Part shown: positions 1-8,786 of the stretch, one piece after another
Layout: the number at the start of each line of letters is the position of its first letter
Numbering within the stretch: the first letter of the stretch is position 1
From: Pseudarthrobacter oxydans
GTDB taxonomy: Bacteria > Actinomycetota > Actinomycetes > Actinomycetales > Micrococcaceae
DNA length: 64,000 bases
Direction: 5' to 3'
Assembly (NCBI RefSeq): GCF_030812335.1
Contig: NZ_JAUSSN010000002.1
Coordinates: forward strand, 1-64,000
Notes under the pieces: generated by a model
What the model saw: only the letters and a program-made list of their open reading frames with translations
Databases searched by the model: none
What the model was told of the DNA's origin: nothing
Program-made: the position numbers and the translations under genes

Positions 1-372
1 ACGGGGTGGCGGATCCAGTCAATTCAACCAATTCAATACAATAAATTGGTATCAACAAACTTGGCACACTATTGAGTTCTCAAACAACAGACACATTCGA
101 AGTACTATCCGAAACAATTCAATACAATTGAATTCTTTTGTTTCGCTTTTTCTTCGCTGCGATATTTGAAGCTTATTTCATTCATATCCACTTTGCAAAT
201 CCAGATTTTCATCTAAATTCCACTCGGTGGAACAATTGCACCCACCAAAATGTGAAGCAATTTTTCATTCTTGCGCCGCGTGCTCCAGGGGAGCCGAAAG
301 CGCTAGAAGAATTGCTTCTCTATTTTTGTTGGGGTTGGTCACCACTCTGCGGTGGCGACTCAGAAAACAATA
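1..372 (-). promoter_or_regulatory. rRNA operon leader and promoter region
   Basis: This AT-rich stretch is unlike the GC-rich DNA around it. Read on the minus strand, positions 92-60 give GTTGTTTGAGAACTCAATAG followed by TGTGCC, the conserved boxA-type antitermination and processing element found before 16S rRNA genes in actinobacteria. The 16S gene should therefore begin just left of position 1 on the minus strand, outside the window. The region upstream of the element (about 93-372) must hold the rrn promoters. I could not pick a convincing -35/-10 pair by eye. Recognition of the element is from memory of the family; the location of the rRNA gene is inference. Confidence 0.7.
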
Positions 373-415
373 CACCCTCCGGCCCGACCTTGCAACTGTG
401 TCGGGCAGGAGGGTG
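373..415 (-). terminator. Intrinsic terminator of tyrS
   Basis: The arms 373-388 and 400-415 form a stem of about 15 base pairs with one bulged base around an 11-base loop. On the minus strand it is followed by TATTGTTTTCTG, a U-rich tail. It sits 22 bases after the tyrS stop and separates tyrS from the rRNA leader. Confidence 0.8.
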
Positions 416-436
416 CAGGTGGCGTGTGGTGCCGTT

Positions 437-1750
437 CTAGGCGGCGGAAACTTCCACAGTTGCGAGGTTCTTCTTGCCCCGGCGCAGCAGCAGGTAGCGT
501 CCGTGCAGCAGCTGGCCGGGCTCGATCACGGCGTCCGGATCCGCGACCTTGGCGTTGTTGACGTACGCCCCGCCCTCCCCCACGGTTCTGCGGGCGGCCG
601 ACTTGCTCTCCGACAGGCCCGTGGCGACCAGCAGTTCGATAATGCCCAGGCTGCCGGCATCAACGGTGGCTGACGGGAGTTCGGACGTCGCCGCCTTGAG
701 CGTGGCCTCGTCCAGGGCGCTGAGGTCACCATTGCCGAACAGGGCGGCAGAGGCAGCGATGACTTTCTCCGTGGCGTCCACACCGTGGACGAGGGAGGTC
801 ACCTCGTAGGCCAGCTTCCGCTGTCCTTCGCGGGCGAAGGGTCGCTCGGCAACCGCGGCTTCCAGGGCCTCGATCTCGGCACGGTTCAGGAAGGTAAACA
901 CCTTCAGGCGTGCCGCCACGTCGCTGTCCGCCGTGTTGAGCCAGAACTGGTAGAAGGCGTACGGGCTGCACATCTCCGGATCGAGCCAGATGGCGTTGCC
1001 CTCGCTCTTGCCGAACTTAGTGCCGTCGGAGTTCGTGATGAGGGGGGTACCCAGCGCGTGGACGTGCTTGCCCTCGACCTTGCGGATGAGATCGGTGCCA
1101 CTCGTGAGATTGCCCCACTGGTCCGACCCGCCGGTCTGCAGAACACAGCCGTAGTCTCGGAAGAGCTGCAGGTAGTCCATACCCTGAAGAATCTGGTAGC
1201 TGAACTCCGTGTAGCTGATCCCCTCGTCGGAATTCAGTCGGTTGGCAACAATGTCCTTTTTGATCATGGTGCCGACCCGGAAGTGTTTGCCGATCCCGCG
1301 AAGGAAGTCGATCGCGCTCAGGGGCGCGGTCCAGTCCAGGTTGTTGACCATTCTGGCCGCGTTGTCACCCTCGAAGCTGAGGAAGCGCTGGACCTGCGCC
1401 TGCAGCTTTCCAACCCACTCGGCGACCGTCTCGGGGGTGTTGAGCACGCGTTCGGCGGTCTGCCGGGGATCCCCGATCAGGCCGGTGGAGCCGCCGACCA
1501 GCCCGAGGGGCTTGTGGCCGGCCAGCTGGATCCGGCGCATCAGCAGCAGCTGGACCAGGTTGCCCAGGTGCAGGCTTGGCGCGGTGGGATCGAAGCCGCA
1601 GTAGTAGGTCGCGGGGTCGCCGGCGAGGAGCTTCTCCAGCTCCGCCTCATCGGTTGAGACGTGGACCAGGCCTCGCCATTTCAGCTCCTGCCACACGTTG
1701 GCGAAGCTGGGGTCATTCTGCTGGGAACGTAGATCATTTAGCTGGGACAC
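437..1750 (-). CDS. tyrS: Tyrosine--tRNA ligase
   Basis: Class I aminoacyl-tRNA synthetase that charges tRNA-Tyr in the cytoplasm. At 437 residues it has full bacterial TyrS length. The HIGH-type signature HLGN is at residues 61-64 and the KMSKS-type loop KFGKS at 245-249. The last 60 or so residues form an S4 RNA-binding domain, with VGEGGAYVNN and the terminal GRYLLLRRGKKN. The start is GTG at 1750. I see no Shine-Dalgarno site before it, so it may be translated from a leaderless or weakly led message. It stands alone between the HelD-like gene and the rRNA leader, with its own terminator. Confidence 0.95.
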   Translation of the reverse strand: MSQLNDLRSQQNDPSFANVWQELKWRGLVHVSTDEAELEKLLAGDPATYYCGFDPTAPSLHLGNLVQLLLMRRIQLAGHKPLGLVGGSTGLIGDPRQTAERVLNTPETVAEWVGKLQAQVQRFLSFEGDNAARMVNNLDWTAPLSAIDFLRGIGKHFRVGTMIKKDIVANRLNSDEGISYTEFSYQILQGMDYLQLFRDYGCVLQTGGSDQWGNLTSGTDLIRKVEGKHVHALGTPLITNSDGTKFGKSEGNAIWLDPEMCSPYAFYQFWLNTADSDVAARLKVFTFLNRAEIEALEAAVAERPFAREGQRKLAYEVTSLVHGVDATEKVIAASAALFGNGDLSALDEATLKAATSELPSATVDAGSLGIIELLVATGLSESKSAARRTVGEGGAYVNNAKVADPDAVIEPGQLLHGRYLLLRRGKKNLATVEVSAA

Positions 1751-1825
1751 GGAATCTAAGTTAGCAGGATCCGGGCACCGTCAGCGCGTGTGACCGGCGG
1801 GCGGCCGGGCGCCCGACGGCGGGTC

Positions 1826-4054
1826 TCAGTCCTCGATGCCGGCTGGCACCCCGGCGGAGGCGATGAGCCGCAGCCGCTGGGTGGGCCGGGTCATGGCCAC
1901 ATACAGGTCCCCGACCCGGCCGTGCTCATGGTTGAGCATCGCCGACGGCTCCAGCACCACAACGCCGTCGAACTCCAGGCCCTTGGCCTCACGGGGGCTG
2001 ATCACCACGATGTCCTGCACATAGCTGCCGGCATCCGTGCCGACGCGGCGTCCATAGACTGCGCGCAGCGCGGCGGTCGCCTCCGGAAGGAGCTCGCCGT
2101 CGGCAATGACGGCCAGCAGGCCGCCCTCAAGCGCGCCCAGCTCCTCCGGCAGGACCTCCACGAGCTTGCTGATGATCCCGCCGCGCTCGACGCGGTCGAT
2201 CACCGGCGCCCAGCGGCCCTCGCGGACCGCCTTCGGTGCGGACACCACCAGCCCCGCCGCGTTGGCCATCCGGGCCGCCGCTTCCGCGATCTGCGAGGGC
2301 GTGCGGTAGTTGACCGTGAGTTCCTCGAGCTGCCAGCGGTCGCCGAACATGGGGGCGAGGGCGCTGTGCCAGGAATTGGCGCCGGCCACGGAGCTCGTCT
2401 GGGCAATATCGCCCACGATGGTGAAGGACTTCAGCGGGCAGCGGCGGACCAGCAGGCGCCACTGCATCGGCGAGAGCTCCTGGGCCTCGTCCACGACAAT
2501 GTGCCCGAACGCCCAGCTGCGGTCCGTCGTCGCGCGCTCGGCGGCGGTCAGCCGGGCCTCGCGTTCCTGGTTCTGGTCCACGAGCTCTTCCGCGGAGATC
2601 AGGACGTCCACGCCGGCTGTTTCCATGTTGACCAGCGTCTGCTTGGCATTGGCCAGGTCGCGGGCACGGTCGTGTTCCTGCTGGGCCAGTCCCCGGCCCG
2701 CGGCCGCGTCGAGTTCGCCGAGGAGTTCGGCGGCCTCGTCCAGCAGCGGCACGTCCGCCTCGGTCCACGGAGAGTCGGCGGGCCGGAGCAGCAGTTCACG
2801 CTCGGCCGGGGTGAGGTGCGGAGTGCAGGCTGCCAGGATCGCCGGCCGGCTGAGGAGCTCCCCGATGAGCTTCTCCGGCGTCATCGGCATCCAGCACAGG
2901 TTCAGGGCGATGCGGACGTCCCGCGCGGAGCGGACGTCCTCGGCCAGATAGGAGCGGTCGGCGTTGTTGCCGATGCTGCCGGCTTCCACGAGTTCCGTCA
3001 TCTGCTCGGTCAGTTCGCGCAGCAGGATCTTGACGAACGAGACACGGGCCTCGTTGTGCGGCTTGCCGGTCGAGCGGGCCCGGTCCCTGGCACGGCGGAC
3101 CTGCCGGGGAGTGAGCAGGAGTTTGCGCCCATCGACTTCGAGGACGCGGTTCTCTGCCGGGATGCGCTGCCGGTTCGCCACGGCGTTCGCCACGACCTCG
3201 GCCATGTCGAGCCGTCCCTTGATCGCCGCGACCGCGGAATCGGGTTCGGCGATGGCGTGGATGCCGGGCATCAGGCGCCCTACGCTCGCCATCACGACGC
3301 CGGTTTCGCCCAGCGACGGCAGGACGCGCTCGATGTACTTCATGAACGACGACGACGGGCCCACCAGCAGGACGCCGGCAGTCTTGAGCCGGTCACGGTG
3401 GGTGTAGAGCAGGTAGGCGGCGCGGTGCAGCGCCACGGCGGTCTTGCCGGTGCCGGGTCCGCCCTGCACCACGAGGGCACCGGAAATCGACGAACGGATG
3501 ATCCGGTCCTGCTCGGACTGGATCGTCCCGACGATGTCCGACATCCGTCCGGTCCGCTTGGAGTTCAGGGCCGCGAGCAGGGCGCCCTCGCCCTGGAGGG
3601 ACTCGTTGTCGGCCAGCAGGTCGGCGTCGAGGACGTCATCCTCGATCGCCTTGACCTCGCGGCCCTGCAGGATCAGGTGGCGGCGGCGGCGCACACCCTG
3701 CCGGTCGAACGCGGTGGCCTGGTAGAAGTGCCCGGCCTCGGGGGCGCGCCAGTCCAGCATGAGGCGCTGGAGGTCATCGGTGGTCAGGCCGATACGGCCG
3801 ATGTACTGGGCCTCCCCGGAGTCGAGGTCGAGGCGGCCGAACACTAGCCGGTCGTCTACGGCGTCGAGCTGCGCCAGGCGGTCCTCGTACAGCGCGGCGA
3901 ATGCGTCCCGCTCGGAGACGTTCTGCATGGTGCCCACCGCTCCTGCACGCCGTACCTGCGCCAGCTGGGCGCGCTTTTCCGCCCGCAGCTCATCCAGCCG
4001 GGCGTAAAGTCCGGCCACGTAGTCGCGTTCATGGGCCAAATCAGCGTCGTGCAT
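1826..4054 (-). CDS. HelD-like superfamily 1 helicase, RNA polymerase recycling factor
   Basis: UvrD-like ATPase of the HelD family. Members bind RNA polymerase through an N-terminal coiled coil entering the secondary channel and release stalled complexes. The first 45 residues (HERDYVAGLYARLDELRAEK onward) look like that coiled coil. Walker A, GGPGTGKT, is at about residues 198-205. The helicase motif DEAQELSPMQW and a C-terminal motif VVLEPSAML followed by DLYVAMTRPTQRL are present. I chose ATG at 4054 (742 residues) because AGGGGA precedes it by a normal distance; the frame stays open to 4123. Family assignment is confident. The RNA polymerase role is inferred from characterised homologues. 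Confidence 0.85.
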   Translation of the reverse strand: MHDADLAHERDYVAGLYARLDELRAEKRAQLAQVRRAGAVGTMQNVSERDAFAALYEDRLAQLDAVDDRLVFGRLDLDSGEAQYIGRIGLTTDDLQRLMLDWRAPEAGHFYQATAFDRQGVRRRRHLILQGREVKAIEDDVLDADLLADNESLQGEGALLAALNSKRTGRMSDIVGTIQSEQDRIIRSSISGALVVQGGPGTGKTAVALHRAAYLLYTHRDRLKTAGVLLVGPSSSFMKYIERVLPSLGETGVVMASVGRLMPGIHAIAEPDSAVAAIKGRLDMAEVVANAVANRQRIPAENRVLEVDGRKLLLTPRQVRRARDRARSTGKPHNEARVSFVKILLRELTEQMTELVEAGSIGNNADRSYLAEDVRSARDVRIALNLCWMPMTPEKLIGELLSRPAILAACTPHLTPAERELLLRPADSPWTEADVPLLDEAAELLGELDAAAGRGLAQQEHDRARDLANAKQTLVNMETAGVDVLISAEELVDQNQEREARLTAAERATTDRSWAFGHIVVDEAQELSPMQWRLLVRRCPLKSFTIVGDIAQTSSVAGANSWHSALAPMFGDRWQLEELTVNYRTPSQIAEAAARMANAAGLVVSAPKAVREGRWAPVIDRVERGGIISKLVEVLPEELGALEGGLLAVIADGELLPEATAALRAVYGRRVGTDAGSYVQDIVVISPREAKGLEFDGVVVLEPSAMLNHEHGRVGDLYVAMTRPTQRLRLIASAGVPAGIED

Positions 4055-4207
4055 CGAACGTTCCCCTATCGAAAAAGACAGACCAACCATTCTACAACCA
4101 TTTCGGTCTCCCCACCGGCACATGTCTGTTTTGTGCAGGAAGTCTACCGAGGCGCGCGGAATCGTCCACTCCTCCCGGCGGTGATTCGCCCGCGGCCGGG
4201 GCGGGGG

Positions 4208-4780
4208 CTACAGGCGCAGCAGGGAGCTGACCCGGTGGCCGTCCAGGGCCGAGCGCCCGCCGAGTCCGCCGAGTTCCATGACCACGCCCACGCCGGCCAC
4301 CTCGACTCCGCAGCGTTCGAAGAGCCGCACGGCGGCGCCGAGCGTGCCGCCCGTGGCGAGGACGTCGTCGAGGATCAGGACGCGGCTGCCGGGAGCGAGG
4401 TCCGTAGTGTGCAGTTCCAAAGTGGCGTTGCCGTATTCGAGCGCATAGTCCTCGGAGACCACCTCGCGCGGCAGCTTGCCGGCCTTGCGGACGGTGATGA
4501 CGCCGGTGCCGGTGGCGTACGCCGCCGCGGCAGCCAGCAGGAAACCGCGGGCTTCCACCCCGGCGACGGCGTCAAACTGGCCTTCGAACGGCTCCACCAG
4601 GGCGTTCACGACAGCCTTCAGCGCGGCACCGTCGGCGAAGACCGGGGTCAGGTCCTTGAAGACGATCCCGGGCTTGGGGTAGTCGGGGATCGTGGCGCAC
4701 AGGCTGCTGATCAGCTCATCCACCGCTGCGGTGGTCTCATTCCGGGTCATCGTGGTCTGGTGGTGCTCGCTATGATTCAC
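4208..4780 (-). CDS. apt: Adenine phosphoribosyltransferase
   Basis: Purine salvage enzyme that makes AMP from adenine and PRPP. The family PRPP-binding motif is visible as VLILDDVLATGGTL, and the N-terminal segment IPDYPKPGIVFKDLTPVF is typical of Apt. The chosen start is GTG at 4780, which overlaps the stop of the upstream gene as GTGA and has AAGG about 9 bases before it. The internal ATG at 4750 has no ribosome site. The overlap implies translational coupling with the unknown upstream gene. Confidence 0.93.
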   Translation of the reverse strand: MNHSEHHQTTMTRNETTAAVDELISSLCATIPDYPKPGIVFKDLTPVFADGAALKAVVNALVEPFEGQFDAVAGVEARGFLLAAAAAYATGTGVITVRKAGKLPREVVSEDYALEYGNATLELHTTDLAPGSRVLILDDVLATGGTLGAAVRLFERCGVEVAGVGVVMELGGLGGRSALDGHRVSSLLRL

Positions 4781-5469
4781 CCATCAACCTTACTGGCTGG
4801 TGCCGCGGCGCCGGCCGGGCCCGCGTCGCTGGCTGGAGCTGGCCCGGCCGGCGCGTCGCCGGCTGGAGCCGCGCCGGTGGCTGGAGGTTCGTCGCTGGCC
4901 GGTGTGGCCGGTGACCGCAGGAGCCCGTGCGCGAGTCCGTAGCTAACGACGTCGAGTGCCTTGCTGAGCGCATGCTCCGCGTCGAACCGCCGGGCCGCCG
5001 CCGCACCCAGGCGGTCGCGGTCCTTCGCCCATTCGGAACGGCGGAACCGGTCAGCGTCACCGTGCAGGAGCCGTCCGTAGAGAACGTCCTCGAAAAGCTC
5101 ACGACCGTCGTCCTGGGCCGGTCCGGGCACCTCATGCTGCCGGCCCTGGACCATCTCGGCGGTGAACAGTTCCGCCACCGCCTCCGTCCCCTCCGCGAGC
5201 CTGCGGTCTTCCGCGTAATTGCACAGGCGGAGCGCCCTCACCACCAGCTTGAGGGACACGTGTTCATCCCGCACGATGAACTTCCGCAGCAGGGCCGCCC
5301 GGAAGAGCTCCACCCACTGCCGGCGCTCCGCCTCGGGGGAAGCCGCCGGCACCGGTCCGTCAGCAGGCCTGAACAGCTCGACCATCCGGAAATAGTCGGC
5401 GGCCAGCTGCACAAAGATCTCCAGCCTCTCGAGCTCGCTGCGTGGTTTGCCGCGCTTGCCCTCGCCCAT
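4777..5469 (-). CDS. Conserved protein of unknown function upstream of apt
   Basis: A 230-residue protein I cannot assign. It is mostly helical and charged, with no signal peptide or membrane segment, for example ELERLEIFVQLAADYF and ALLRKFIVRDEHVSLKLVV. After about residue 195 it changes to a low-complexity Ala/Pro/Gly tail (PATGAAPAGDAPAGPAPAS). The ATG at 5469 has a strong GGAGGGG site; the frame is open to a TTG at 5520. Its stop overlaps apt as GTGA, so the two are probably co-expressed. A link to purine salvage is only suggested by position. Confidence 0.75.
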   Translation of the reverse strand: MGEGKRGKPRSELERLEIFVQLAADYFRMVELFRPADGPVPAASPEAERRQWVELFRAALLRKFIVRDEHVSLKLVVRALRLCNYAEDRRLAEGTEAVAELFTAEMVQGRQHEVPGPAQDDGRELFEDVLYGRLLHGDADRFRRSEWAKDRDRLGAAAARRFDAEHALSKALDVVSYGLAHGLLRSPATPASDEPPATGAAPAGDAPAGPAPASDAGPAGAAAPASKVDG

Positions 5470-5547
5470 CCGATACCCCTCCCCCGCCGCCGGTCCCAGG
5501 TAGACCTCCAGAACCACCAAACCACCAGAATCACCGCAGCCGCCCGG

Positions 5548-6231
5548 CTAGGCCGTCCGCACCTTCGCCGCCTTATAGCGGGAGACGGTCGGATCACCCG
5601 TCAGCCAGAAGCGCCAGGGGTAGTCGTGGGAGCCTCCGGCGCCGGAGACGCCGACGCGCGGCCCGGCGCTGACGTCCACAGCCTGCAGGGCGGGGAGCTC
5701 CAGTCCGAACGGGGCCTGGAGGGCGTCCCTGCCGCTGTCCGCCGTCGTGATTCCAAGCGACGTGGCGAGCCGGGCCGGGCCGCTCGCCAGGTCCTTGGGG
5801 GATTTCGACGCCGGCCGCCGGCTGAGGGCGAGCTGCTCGCCGGCCACAATCTCGCCGGCCCGCAGCAGCACGGCGGAGGCGACGCCGGCCGGCCCGCACA
5901 CGATGTTGGCGCAGTGGTGCATGCCGTAGGTGAAGTAGACGTAGAGATGGCCGGCCGGGCCGAACATCGGGGCGTTGCGCGCGGTCGCGCCGCGGAAGGT
6001 GTGCGAGCCGGGGTCCGGGTGCGGCGAGTCATGCGGGCCGAGATAGGCCTCCACCTCCGTGATCCGCACGGACACCGGGCCGTCGTTCCCCTCATGCGTC
6101 AGCACCGCGCCGAGCAGCAGGGGCGCCACCTGCCGGGCGTCCAGGGACAGGAGCTCCCGGAGTGCGTCCGCGGACGGCCCGCCGGCAGGGAGTCCACGGC
6201 CCGGCGCACGGAGGGGAGGCGTCAACGTCAT
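5548..6231 (-). CDS. 3-methyladenine DNA glycosylase, Mpg/AAG family
   Basis: Monofunctional base-excision glycosylase that removes alkylated purines. The 227-residue protein carries the AAG active-site motif EVEAYLGPHD, whose Glu61 lines up with the catalytic glutamate of human AAG, and the conserved blocks RGATARNAPMFGPAGHLYVY and GMHHCANIVC. It is divergent from the Ada-AlkA gene (start 6323) across 91 bases, so three alkylation-repair genes lie together. Start ATG at 6231. Confidence 0.92.
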   Translation of the reverse strand: MTLTPPLRAPGRGLPAGGPSADALRELLSLDARQVAPLLLGAVLTHEGNDGPVSVRITEVEAYLGPHDSPHPDPGSHTFRGATARNAPMFGPAGHLYVYFTYGMHHCANIVCGPAGVASAVLLRAGEIVAGEQLALSRRPASKSPKDLASGPARLATSLGITTADSGRDALQAPFGLELPALQAVDVSAGPRVGVSGAGGSHDYPWRFWLTGDPTVSRYKAAKVRTA

Positions 6232-6322
6232 GCTCCGACTTTAACAAACGGCACCTGTCCCCCTCCACAGCCGTGTCCGATTTCCGCTAGCAGCTGTTCC
6301 CGGAAGCTGGCAGGATGAACCC

Positions 6323-7912
6323 ATGGACTTCTGGCAGCGCTACCGGGCAATCGATGCCCGGGACACCCGGTTCGACGGGCAGTTCTACACCGCTGTCCGC
6401 ACCACGGGCATCTACTGCCGGCCCTCCTGCCCGGCCCGGACCCCCAAGGCGGGGAATGTCACCTTCTACGAAACGTCCGCCGCCGCGCACGACGCCGGCT
6501 ACCGGGCCTGCAAGCGCTGCCTGCCCGAGGCAGTCCCCGGCACGCCGGCCTGGAACGTGCGCTCCGACATTGCCGGACGCGCGATGCGGCTCATCAATGA
6601 CGGTGTCATCAACCGCGACGGCGTGGAGGGGCTGGCCGCCCGGCTGGGCTACTCCTCGCGGCAGCTCAACCGGATCCTGAGCCACGAACTCGGCGCGGGA
6701 CCGCTGTCGCTGGCCCGGGCCGGCCGGGCCCAGACCGCCCGCACCCTGCTCGTCTCCACGTCCATGAAAGTCGCCGACATTGCCTTCGCCGCCGGTTTCA
6801 GCAGCGTGCGGCAGTTCAACGAGACCATCGGCGAGGTCTTCGCCATGACACCCTCGGCGCTGCGGGCCACGGCCCGGCACCACCGTCCGTCGGGCCCGGC
6901 CGCCCAGTCGACGACGGCCCTGACGCTCAATCTGCCGTACCGCGAGCCGTTCGACCCGGGCGTCTTCGACTTCCTCGCGGTCCGGGCCATCCCCGGCATC
7001 GAGGAAGGCTCGTCCACTTCCTACGCCCGAACCCTGCGCCTGGCCCACGGCGACGCCCGCTTCCGGGTGGACTACGACGCCGGCTCCCCGGGCCGCCCGC
7101 TCGTGCTGACCATCGGCGCCGTCGACCTGCGGGACCTGCCGCCCCTGCTCAGCAGGGTCCGCCGGCTGCTGGACCTCGACGCCGACCCGGTCGCCATCGA
7201 CGGTGCGCTGGAGTCGGATCCGCGGCTCTCAGCCAGTGTCGCCGCGACTGCGGGGATACGGATGCCCGGCGCCGTCGACCCGCAGGAGCTGCTGGTCCGG
7301 GCCATGATCGGCCAGCAGATCACCGTCGCGGCAGCCCGTACCGCCCTCACCCAACTGTCCGCGGCCGGCAGCGACAGCCTGGTCCCGGCGGACGGCCTGC
7401 ACCGGCTGTTCCCGACGGCGGAGCAGATCGCGGGGCACGGTTTCGAGCTGCTCCGCGGGCCGCAGCGCCGCATCGATTCCGTCCGCGCCGCCGCGGCGGC
7501 GATGGCCTCGGGAGGGCTCGACTTCGGCTACGGCGACGACCTGCCCGGCCTGGAGTCCAAACTGCTGCCCCTCGCCGGTGTGGGGCCGTGGACGGTGGGT
7601 TATGTGGCGATGCGCGTGATCGGCGCCCCGGATGTCTTCCTGGCCAACGACGCAGCGGTGCGCAATGGCATCCGCTCACTCGCCCGGAAGACCGACGTCG
7701 CGGCAGCGGGCCCCGAGGGAGCCCTGAGTCCTGATTTCCGGGAGCTCAGCCCCTGGCGCTCCTACGCCACGATGCACCTCTGGCGCGCTGCAGCGGCCGC
7801 CCAGGCCGCGGCGCGCAAGCCGTCCCCGACTGAACCTCAGACACCACCGCAGGGTCCAACAGACACTCCAGTGCAGGTTTCACCGCAGACTCCGAAGAAA
7901 GCGATCCAATGA
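6323..7912 (+). CDS. Ada-AlkA fusion: methyl-sensing regulator joined to DNA-3-methyladenine glycosylase II
   Basis: A 529-residue fusion. Residues 1-75 are the Ada zinc domain with Cys32, Cys36, Cys63 and Cys66; Cys32 matches the phosphotriester-methyl acceptor of E. coli Ada. Residues about 76-180 are an AraC-type helix-turn-helix region ([20 protein letters not shown]). Residues about 195-310 resemble the AlkA N-terminal domain, and about 315-490 the HhH-GPD glycosylase fold, with [18 protein letters not shown] followed by [10 protein letters not shown]. The C-terminal 35 residues are Pro/Gln-rich linker. It overlaps ogt by ATGA, so sensor, glycosylase and methyltransferase are made together. 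No Ada box was identified. Confidence 0.93.
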   Translation: MDFWQRYRAIDARDTRFDGQFYTAVRTTGIYCRPSCPARTPKAGNVTFYETSAAAHDAGYRACKRCLPEAVPGTPAWNVRSDIAGRAMRLINDGVINRDGVEGLAARLGYSSRQLNRILSHELGAGPLSLARAGRAQTARTLLVSTSMKVADIAFAAGFSSVRQFNETIGEVFAMTPSALRATARHHRPSGPAAQSTTALTLNLPYREPFDPGVFDFLAVRAIPGIEEGSSTSYARTLRLAHGDARFRVDYDAGSPGRPLVLTIGAVDLRDLPPLLSRVRRLLDLDADPVAIDGALESDPRLSASVAATAGIRMPGAVDPQELLVRAMIGQQITVAAARTALTQLSAAGSDSLVPADGLHRLFPTAEQIAGHGFELLRGPQRRIDSVRAAAAAMASGGLDFGYGDDLPGLESKLLPLAGVGPWTVGYVAMRVIGAPDVFLANDAAVRNGIRSLARKTDVAAAGPEGALSPDFRELSPWRSYATMHLWRAAAAAQAAARKPSPTEPQTPPQGPTDTPVQVSPQTPKKAIQ

Positions 7913-8421
7913 AAGCCCAGTTGTTGACCATGTCCACCCCGGACGGCCCGTTCACCATCATTGCCCGGGACGGGACCGTGCTGGCCTCGGGGTGGACTGC
8001 CGTGCCCGGCGAACTGACCGGCCAGATCCATCCGGAGCTGCTCCCCGCGGAGTACGAGACCGTCACGGGGCTCGGCGGCATCTCGGCGGCGGTGGAGGAC
8101 TTCTATGCCGGGAACCCCGGACCCGCCATGGCGGTTCCGGTGCTGCAGAAGTCCGGTCCGTTCCGGGGCCACGCGTGGGATGTCCTCCGGACGGTCGCGC
8201 CGGGCCACCCCGTGACCTACACCGAGTACGCGGAGCTGTCCGGCAACGTCAAAGCCGTGCGCGCCGCGGCCAGTGCCTGCGCCTTCAACGCTGCAGCGCT
8301 GTTCGTCCCCTGCCACCGGGTGATCCGCACCGACGGCAGCCTGGGCGGCTTCCGCTGGGGACTGGCCATCAAGGAGAGCCTGCTGGATCGGGAACGCCGG
8401 CAGGCCGCCGCCGTGGCGTAA
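7909..8421 (+). CDS. ogt: Methylated-DNA--protein-cysteine methyltransferase
   Basis: Suicide repair protein that takes the alkyl group from O6-alkylguanine. The active-site motif PCHRVIR has the acceptor Cys135, and the helix-turn-helix region [20 protein letters not shown] precedes it. The 170-residue length is usual for stand-alone Ogt. The start ATG overlaps the stop of the Ada-AlkA gene (ATGA), so it is translationally coupled. The final codons and stop lie in the first copy of a 30-base tandem duplication (8416-8475). Confidence 0.94.
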   Translation: MKAQLLTMSTPDGPFTIIARDGTVLASGWTAVPGELTGQIHPELLPAEYETVTGLGGISAAVEDFYAGNPGPAMAVPVLQKSGPFRGHAWDVLRTVAPGHPVTYTEYAELSGNVKAVRAAASACAFNAAALFVPCHRVIRTDGSLGGFRWGLAIKESLLDRERRQAAAVA

Positions 8422-8475
8422 CGCCAGCCGCACGGCGCCGAGGAAGCGTAACGCCAGTCGCACACCGCCGAGGTG
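8416..8475. repeat. 30-base tandem duplication spanning the ogt stop codon
   Basis: Two copies, 8416-8445 and 8446-8475, each begin GCGTAACGCCAG and end in CGCCGAGG. They differ at a few positions. The first copy carries the TAA stop of ogt, so the duplication includes the 3' end of the gene. The second copy runs into the first large palindrome. Confidence 0.8.
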
Positions 8476-8735
8476 AGGCTTCGCGCCCATGTCGCGGCGG
8501 GTCATGGGCGTCAAATGTCACCTCGGCGCGGGTCCCGGGGGATGTGAGAGCCGGGCGCCGGGTGCCCGGCGCCGAGGTGAGACTTCGCGCCCATGTCGCG
8601 GCGGGTCATGGGCGTCAAATGTCACCTCGGCGCGAGTCCCGGGGCATGTGAGAGCCGGGCGCCGGGTGCCCGGCGCAGAGGTGAGACTTCGCGCCCATGT
8701 CGCGGCGGATCATGGGCGTCAAATGACACCTCGGC
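8467..8735. repeat. Three 61-base palindromic elements on an exact 104-base period
   Basis: The palindromes are at 8467-8527, 8571-8631 and 8675-8735. Each begins GCCGAGGTGA (GCAGAGGTGA in the third) and ends in CACCTCGGC. The centre is CGCCCATG ... CATGGGCG, giving a stem of about 25 pairs with three mismatches and an 11-base loop. The 43-base spacers are also conserved and hold a second hairpin, GGCGCCGGG TG CCCGGCGCC. No gene is visible in 8422-8786 apart from repeat-derived open frames. They resemble REP/BIME-type intergenic repeats. The family is not one I can name. Confidence 0.85.
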
Positions 8736-8786
8736 GCGAGTCCCGGGGGCGCGGGTGGCAGGGGCGCAAGACCCGGGGCTTGAGTG

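Noticed and set aside
1790..3847. Long open frame on the plus strand opposite the HelD-like gene
   Set aside because: Its protein is a Gly/Arg/Asp/His-rich shadow of the helicase codons with no motifs; the minus-strand gene has clear helicase motifs.
8467..8735. Possible CRISPR array
   Set aside because: The 104-base period and conserved spacers, plus no cas genes, do not fit CRISPR.
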